This document shows positions 58,548-64,000 of a stretch of 64,000 nucleotides of DNA, piece after piece. Under the pieces are notes generated by a model. The model did not search any database and was not told the DNA's origin. It worked only from the letters and a program-made list of their open reading frames with translations. A program made the position numbers and the translations under genes. This stretch comes from Flavobacteriaceae bacterium MAR_2010_72 (lineage in GTDB: Bacteria > Bacteroidota > Bacteroidia > Flavobacteriales > Flavobacteriaceae). Positions within the stretch are counted from its first letter, which is position 1. Each line of letters starts with the position of its first letter. Location: contig QXCW01000002.1 of NCBI GenBank assembly GCA_003550275.1, forward strand, positions 1,116,001-1,180,000, read 5' to 3'.

Positions 58548-61523
58548 TTAGTTGTGGTCCATAGAATCACAGTGCAACAATTCTTTTTCTTTCTTCTTGA
58601 TAGGCTGCGTTTTTAAGCCTTTGTTTTTGGCTTGCATCATTTGATTGATCAAATCGCTTTTTTCCTTTTGGATTTTAGTACGCATCATTTCGTCCTTTTT
58701 CAAATCAAAATAGGTAGCACCTTCAATAATGGTTTTCTCGGCTTTCGCATAAATGGAAAGTGGGTGGTCGGTCCATAATACCACATCGGCATCTTTACCT
58801 ACTTTAATACTTCCAACGCGATCATCGATATGCAATAACTTCGCAGGATTTAGGGTTACGAATTTTAAAGCGTCTTCTTCACTTACACCACCGTATTTTA
58901 CCGTTTTACCAGCTTCCTGGTTCAAACGACGCGACATTTCGGCATCATCACTATTAATCGCTACAGTAACACCAGCCTCATGCATTATGGCCGCGTTAAA
59001 AGGAATAGCATCTTTCACTTCGTATTTGTAAGACCACCAATCGCTAAAGGTCGATCCGCCTACACCATGTTCCTTCATTTTAGTAGCTACTTTGTAACCT
59101 TCCAAAATATGGGTGAAGGTATTGATGTTAAAATTGAATTTATCTGCTACTTTCATTAGCATATTGATCTCACTTTGCACATAGGAGTGACATGAGATAT
59201 AGCGTTCTTTATTAAGAATTTCGGCCAAGACATCCAACTCAATATCTCTGCGATAAGGTTTGCCGCTTTTTTTAAGGGCGTCGTATTCTTTAGCTCTGTT
59301 AAAATAATCGATAAACAATTGCTCAACTCCCATTCTGGTTTGTGGAAACCTGCTGAAGCTTTGCCAGTTGGATTGCTTCACGTTTTCACCTAAAGCAAAC
59401 TTGATGAATTTAGGGCTGTTTTTATAGATCAAGTTATTGGCCGACTCTCCCCATTTCAATTTTATAATAGCCGAGCGTCCTCCAATTGGATTCGCTGAAC
59501 CGTGCAAGATTTGAATAGAGGTGACACCACCAGCAAGGTTGCGATACACATCGATATCTTCATCATCCAACACATCTTCAATAGAGACTTCGGCTGAAGA
59601 GTTCTGACCACCTTCGTTTATAGAGGCTGCTGCAATATGTGAGTGCTCATCAATGACTCCTGCGGTTAGGTGTTTTCCAGTAGCGTCAATAACGGTAGCA
59701 CTGCCATCGGAAAGGTTCTTACCTATTTTAGCAATTTTTCCATTCTTGATTAAAACATCCGTATTCTCAAGGATACCATCGGCTTCGTTGGTCCAAACGG
59801 TTGCGTTTTTAAACAGTAGTGTTTCTTGTTTTGGTAATTCAGGCATTCCATAGGCTACATTAGGAAAGGTCACAGGAACCACTGTCGGTGCATCTTCACT
59901 TTTCTTTTGGTCAGAACCAGATGATTTAGCCTCATCATCTTTAACTTCTTTCGTAGCAAAAAAGGAGAATTCATCACCATTTGGAAATAAGGCCTTTCCA
60001 TTAAGGCTATTATCTTGGGTAGTGTTGGCTACGATACGAATAAACTCTTGTTTTGTTGAGTCTTTTGAGGTCATAGCAATATTAAGCCAATCCCCATCAT
60101 AGGACACTTTTGAACCCCGAGTTTTTTCGTCACTGGTAATTTCTGCTTTTAATTTGCTTGGTTCACCTTTGAGAGACATCTTATACGACTCACCTGCTAA
60201 ACTAAAATTGTAATCACCAGTTACATCTTTGATGTTCATGTCTTCTAGAACGGTTTGACGCCCTTGTACCCAGTTTTCATAAAGGGTTGTTTTTTCTTCA
60301 AATACATCACCCGAAGTGATCAGGAAATTGGCATAGCTTCCGTTTTTAAGGGTGCCAATCATATTTGATTTTCCTAATAATTGTGCTGGTACTGTGGTTA
60401 AAGCTTCCAAAGCCTTTTCTTTTGATAAACCATAAGAAATGGCTTTCATTAGGTTAGCTTTGAATTCTTTTGCCGATTTTAGATCGTGTGCAGTCAATGC
60501 AAACACCACATTGTTATCGGCTAACACTTTTGGGTTAGAAGGCTTTTGATTCCATGCTCTCATATCGCTTAATGACAATTGTGCCGTTAAAAAGGCATTA
60601 TCAACATCATAGGCATCAGGAAAGTTAATTGGTAATATCAATGCGGCATTAGTGGCTTTGATTTCTCCAATGCGCTCGTACTCATCACCTCCTGCTAAAA
60701 TAACATATTGAATCCCATAAGCATCACCAACCTTATCGGCTCTTAACACATTGGCACGACTTCCGCCTTCAAATATTTGAATAAGTGACTTGTTTTTATT
60801 CAAGGCTTCTAGCGACAAATCCCTAGTTTTTGAATTGCCTTTAGCATACCAATCGGCATCGATATATAACTGTCGTAATAATGCCATACTTCCCATAATT
60901 GAAGATGGGTACGATTGGTTGGAAGTAACACTTTTGCTAAAGGATAAATATTGTGCTGAATTAGGATCTATGATTCTCGTCTCATTACCATCTTCAGCAT
61001 TAAGGGCAACCAAAACGCCAGTTCCTCGAACAATACCGTCTTGGATGTGGGCGTTGACCACACCAAATCCTGCATTCAATAGATCTTTGGCTTTTTTACT
61101 GTCATAACTAAATTTTTCTGTGGCGCTGTTTTCAGGCATCACGTGATCGTTCCAATAGTAGCCCGTACGACTCGCATCGTATTGGGCACTTCGGCCTCCA
61201 CCTGGTTGACGTTTTGGTTTTTCAACACCAAAATCGGAATACATATCAATAAACGATGGGTAAATACTTTTTCCAGAAACATCAATAATATTGGTGTTTT
61301 TTGGAATTGTAACTGAAGCGCCAGACGCCACAACTTTGCCATCCTTAATCAGTAAGGTACCTTTTTCGATAACCTGACTAGGAGTGACATAAATTTTTGC
61401 GTTTGTGAGGGCAGTGTAATTGGTGTTGGTAGTAACAACACCGTCATTTTTTGGAAAATAGTCCTGTGCTAAAAGCGACATGCTGCACATGAATAGGAGT
61501 GCGGTGACATAGTTTTTTATCAT
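58548..61523 (-). CDS. Two-domain secreted amidohydrolase (one degenerate, one intact half)
   Basis: 991 residues with signal peptide MIKNYVTALLFMCSMSLLAQ. Residues about 36-430 form a first amidohydrolase half whose metal motif is lost (PSFIDMYSDFG at 89-99). Residues about 435-525 look like a beta linker. A low-complexity stretch (about 528-545) leads to the second half (565-985), which has HSH at 627-629 (AGVIDEHSHI), a later CHSYVQSEIN region and NSDDAEMSRRL with the catalytic Asp. This pairing is known in Bacteroidota as a periplasmic or secreted peptidase/amidase-like protein. The partner gene at 57232 resembles the first, degenerate half. Confidence 0.82.
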   Translation of the reverse strand: MIKNYVTALLFMCSMSLLAQDYFPKNDGVVTTNTNYTALTNAKIYVTPSQVIEKGTLLIKDGKVVASGASVTIPKNTNIIDVSGKSIYPSFIDMYSDFGVEKPKRQPGGGRSAQYDASRTGYYWNDHVMPENSATEKFSYDSKKAKDLLNAGFGVVNAHIQDGIVRGTGVLVALNAEDGNETRIIDPNSAQYLSFSKSVTSNQSYPSSIMGSMALLRQLYIDADWYAKGNSKTRDLSLEALNKNKSLIQIFEGGSRANVLRADKVGDAYGIQYVILAGGDEYERIGEIKATNAALILPINFPDAYDVDNAFLTAQLSLSDMRAWNQKPSNPKVLADNNVVFALTAHDLKSAKEFKANLMKAISYGLSKEKALEALTTVPAQLLGKSNMIGTLKNGSYANFLITSGDVFEEKTTLYENWVQGRQTVLEDMNIKDVTGDYNFSLAGESYKMSLKGEPSKLKAEITSDEKTRGSKVSYDGDWLNIAMTSKDSTKQEFIRIVANTTQDNSLNGKALFPNGDEFSFFATKEVKDDEAKSSGSDQKKSEDAPTVVPVTFPNVAYGMPELPKQETLLFKNATVWTNEADGILENTDVLIKNGKIAKIGKNLSDGSATVIDATGKHLTAGVIDEHSHIAAASINEGGQNSSAEVSIEDVLDDEDIDVYRNLAGGVTSIQILHGSANPIGGRSAIIKLKWGESANNLIYKNSPKFIKFALGENVKQSNWQSFSRFPQTRMGVEQLFIDYFNRAKEYDALKKSGKPYRRDIELDVLAEILNKERYISCHSYVQSEINMLMKVADKFNFNINTFTHILEGYKVATKMKEHGVGGSTFSDWWSYKYEVKDAIPFNAAIMHEAGVTVAINSDDAEMSRRLNQEAGKTVKYGGVSEEDALKFVTLNPAKLLHIDDRVGSIKVGKDADVVLWTDHPLSIYAKAEKTIIEGATYFDLKKDEMMRTKIQKEKSDLINQMMQAKNKGLKTQPIKKKEKELLHCDSMDHN

Positions 61524-61606
61524 TATATAGTAATGGTTATATATTAAGTTCTAAAGATAAAAATTAAGCCACAAGCATAGCACCATTAAGAATATTTTAA
61601 CATTAT

Positions 61607-62674
61607 TTAAAGAGAATTTGTTTTAAAATAATTGACCCATAGTGCAACGGCATAATTATAACTCTCAATACCTTTAGCTTGATTGTTGGCTTTTAGGAAT
61701 GAATTGTACGAACTTTTAAAGGCAGGCTCTAAAGGGTTTTCGTAGGAATTCCAAAAGTCGCGCATTTCTCTGTAGTTTTTTAGAATACCTTTATGAATGG
61801 TCTTCATTAGTCGCTCGTAGTGTTCAGGAGCGGTTTTATAAAGTTCATTTAAACAATAGTTGAGTGCAAAGGTATAGCCAGAATAATTGAAATACCGATT
61901 GTGGTGGTGCATGGCGGCCATACTTCCAATAAAATTGGCCTCATTTTCGGCTGCATAGCCTAGTTGATGTGCCGCTTCATGACTGGAGGTTGTAGGATAC
62001 TTATAGGTTGGAATGAGTCCATCAATCTGTGCTTCATTGGTGAATGGGTTAAGATAGCCCGAAAAGCCCATGTAGGTCAATTGCAAACTGTAAATAGAAC
62101 GTTTTAAACTTTTTGGTTGATAGTCCAAATGCGGAAATTCTTCAGCTAGCTTATGATAGCCTTCAGGAACCATATTCAATAATTCCGTTTTGGAATAGGG
62201 CATCTCAACTTTCAACGTGTCGTTGCCCGTTAGGGCCAATTGTAAGGTGTTGGATTTGGCAATCAGTTGTTCGGTAAAGCTCACTAAAGCTTCAGTACTA
62301 TAGGCATCATTAATTTGAAGTGATTTATGAAGGGGTAAGCGGTAGTAATTAATGGCCCAAAGCAGATGGAATGCAAAATAACCAATCGAAAAAGCCGATA
62401 ACACATCAAGTATGAAGTTTTTGGTATCCTTAACGATGCGTTTTCTATGTAAAACCAACCACCTTATGATATATATGGCAAGCAGTGTATATAATACGTC
62501 CCCAACTGAAAATGGAACCCATCCAAAACTATATCGCATCAATTTGGAAATAAAAATATATAGGCCATTGCTGTAATACCGTTCCACAAGCTCGGGAAAG
62601 TTTGCTAGGATTTTAAGGACTATAATTTGAATAATGAAGGAAAACCCTATAATTAGTTTCTTATATTTCAGCAT
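61607..62674 (-). CDS. DUF3810 family membrane protein with HExxH
   Basis: 355 residues. Two or three helices occupy the first 110 residues. The soluble part contains SSHEAAHQLGYAAENEANF: HEAAH at 232-236 with Glu243 or Glu245 as a possible third ligand. That is a zincin-type arrangement. The second half is helical (FALNYCLNELYKTAPEHYER). DUF3810 is a recognised family without a proven function; a membrane-bound metalloprotease is the natural reading. Full length for the family. Confidence 0.85.
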   Translation of the reverse strand: MLKYKKLIIGFSFIIQIIVLKILANFPELVERYYSNGLYIFISKLMRYSFGWVPFSVGDVLYTLLAIYIIRWLVLHRKRIVKDTKNFILDVLSAFSIGYFAFHLLWAINYYRLPLHKSLQINDAYSTEALVSFTEQLIAKSNTLQLALTGNDTLKVEMPYSKTELLNMVPEGYHKLAEEFPHLDYQPKSLKRSIYSLQLTYMGFSGYLNPFTNEAQIDGLIPTYKYPTTSSHEAAHQLGYAAENEANFIGSMAAMHHHNRYFNYSGYTFALNYCLNELYKTAPEHYERLMKTIHKGILKNYREMRDFWNSYENPLEPAFKSSYNSFLKANNQAKGIESYNYAVALWVNYFKTNSL

Positions 62675-62719
62675 AGTCCAAAAATAGAAAATTGTTTCGG
62701 TATCCTTACATTGAATAAT

Positions 62720-62727
62720 TACCTTTG
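62720..62727 (+). promoter_or_regulatory. -7 promoter element of the dipeptidase gene
   Basis: TACCTTTG matches TAnnTTTG exactly and ends 20 bases before the ATG at 62748. The nearest TTG in the right direction (62692-62694) is 25 bases away, slightly far. Confidence 0.55.
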
Positions 62728-62747
62728 TGCATTAAGACAAAAAAACT

Positions 62748-64000
62748 ATGAGTTCAGACATCAGACAATTACAGCCAACAGCACTTTGGAACAAGTTTGC
62801 GGACCTCAATGCGGTGCCTCGTCCTTCTAAAAAAGAAGAACGCGTGATCCAATTCATGAAAGATTTTGGTAAGCGTTTAGGCTTAGAAACCCAAGAAGAT
62901 AAGGTGGGCAACGTTATAATTAAAAAGCCAGCAACTCCAGGAATGGAGGATCGAAAAACCGTGGTGATGCAATCGCATCTCGATATGGTTCACCAAAAAA
63001 ATAATGACACCGTATTTGATTTTGAGACCCAAGGCATTGATATGTACATTGATGGGAATTGGGTAAAGGCAAAAGACACTACTTTAGGAGCGGATAACGG
63101 ATTGGGAGTCGCAACCATTATGGCAGTTTTGGAAAGTACGGATATTGCACACCCTGCAATTGAAGCCTTGTTTACCATAGATGAGGAAACAGGAATGACA
63201 GGAGCAAAAGGTCTTGAGGCAGGATTGTTGTCGGGTGATATTTTGTTAAATCTTGATACGGAAGAAGATGATGAAATAGGCGTAGGCTGTGCGGGTGGTT
63301 TAGACGTTACGGCTACGAGAAGCTACAAAGAAGAAGAAACACCAGAGTTTAAAACAGGTTTTGAAATTACCGTTAAAGGCTTGAATGGCGGACACTCTGG
63401 TATGGATATCCATAAAGGGTTAGGGAATGCCAATAAGATCATGAACCGACTTCTATTTGATGGTTTTGAAAACTATGGGTTGCGTATTGCCGAAATTAAT
63501 GGGGGTAGTTTACGTAATGCCATTCCGCGTGAGAGTAGGGCGATTGTTGCTATAGATGACATGCATTCAGAGACCTTTATAACTGAAATGAAGGATTTGG
63601 CCAATAGCATTAAAACAGAGTTGAAAACCATGGAGCCAAAGTTGGAGATCTTGTTAGCACCAACCGAAACTCCAAAACATATTATGGATCTTGGTGTTCA
63701 GGAAGGTTTGACGCGAGCTATTTACGCTGCCCATAATGGTGTGTACCGCATGAGTGCGGACATTCCTGAATTAGTTGAAACTTCAAACAATATAGCCAAA
63801 GTGGTGGTAAAAGATGGTGAAATAAAAGTAGCGTGTTTAACGCGTTCTTCTGTTGAAACCTCTAAAAGGGATTTGGCTAATGCTTTACGCGCCACCTTTG
63901 AATTAACCGGATGTGAAGTGGAGTTCTCTGGTGACTATCCTGGATGGACGCCTAATATGGAATCACCAATTTTAAAGGTACTGACACAAATTTACAAGGA
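62748..64000 (+). CDS. pepD: Aminoacyl-histidine dipeptidase, M20 family (cut by right edge)
   Basis: 417 of probably about 485 residues are present. Zinc ligands and catalytic residues are visible: QSHLDMVHQ (His80 and Asp82), TTLGADNGLG (bridging Asp near 119), TIDEETGMTGA (catalytic and ligand Glu near 149-150) and NLDTEEDDEIGVG (Asp near 173). GGHSGMDIHKG, about 221, is the family's second-domain signature. PepD hydrolyses Xaa-His dipeptides such as carnosine in the cytoplasm. It has no signal peptide. The divergent DUF3810 gene shares the promoter gap. Confidence 0.93.
   Translation, partial: MSSDIRQLQPTALWNKFADLNAVPRPSKKEERVIQFMKDFGKRLGLETQEDKVGNVIIKKPATPGMEDRKTVVMQSHLDMVHQKNNDTVFDFETQGIDMYIDGNWVKAKDTTLGADNGLGVATIMAVLESTDIAHPAIEALFTIDEETGMTGAKGLEAGLLSGDILLNLDTEEDDEIGVGCAGGLDVTATRSYKEEETPEFKTGFEITVKGLNGGHSGMDIHKGLGNANKIMNRLLFDGFENYGLRIAEINGGSLRNAIPRESRAIVAIDDMHSETFITEMKDLANSIKTELKTMEPKLEILLAPTETPKHIMDLGVQEGLTRAIYAAHNGVYRMSADIPELVETSNNIAKVVVKDGEIKVACLTRSSVETSKRDLANALRATFELTGCEVEFSGDYPGWTPNMESPILKVLTQIYK

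Overview
The window looks like an AT-rich chromosome segment of a member of the Flavobacteriaceae (Bacteroidota), probably marine. Supporting signs are promoter elements of the Bacteroidota type (TTG, then TAnnTTTG) before several genes, many short lipoproteins with an SC lipobox, and family content typical of that group (DUF6090, DUF3810, DUF6503, DUF2254, fasciclin). No tRNA, rRNA, CRISPR array, transposase or integrase was seen.

There are two kinds of terrain. From about 1 to 48 kb nearly every gene is on the minus strand, as single genes or pairs separated by 100-600 bp of repeat-rich, dyad-rich DNA. This part behaves like an accessory cassette region. It holds fourteen DUF6090 genes in three groups (1-12.9 kb, 37.9-41.4 kb, 45.5-48.1 kb). 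Each has the same 45-residue basic-plus-membrane N-terminus joined to a divergent C-terminal domain. Between the groups lie unrelated single genes: a CPBP protease, VOC, serine hydrolase, DUF4440 and lipocalin-like lipoproteins, GNAT enzymes, a CPA2 antiporter beside a CNNM protein, two PD-(D/E)XK nucleases, a DUF2254 protein, an Asp/Glu-racemase-like protein without its cysteines, and a coupled NCS1-type permease and mannitol dehydrogenase. From about 48 to 64 kb the layout is more ordinary: MBL hydrolase with Crp and cyclase genes and a divergent HxlR regulator, fasciclin, an M48 protease, an rRNA/tRNA methyltransferase, two secreted amidohydrolases, DUF3810, and an M20 dipeptidase running off the right edge.

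The most notable signal is in the spacers. At least thirteen minus-strand stop codons between 5.5 and 40.6 kb are followed, within 1-74 bp and mostly within 25, by a short element whose commonest form reads on the plus strand GCAATnnATTATA, a few bases, then TGTTGTGC. It always points the same way. A hairpin and a second conserved arm often lie on the far side. In position and symmetry this resembles the attC site of integron cassettes, although the core-site consensus is only partly met. Superimposed on it are a 300-600 bp repeat family (five copies), small palindromes (also found in frame inside two DUF6090 genes), orphan DUF6090 start-codon remnants (four), and an unusually structured 360-bp non-coding stretch near 36 kb.

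Genes that probably work together: the permease/mannitol dehydrogenase pair (overlapping stop and start), the MBL-Crp pair with divergent HxlR, the DUF4440/serine hydrolase pair, the CPBP/VOC pair, and the two amidohydrolases. All functional statements rest on reading motifs by eye; no database search was possible.
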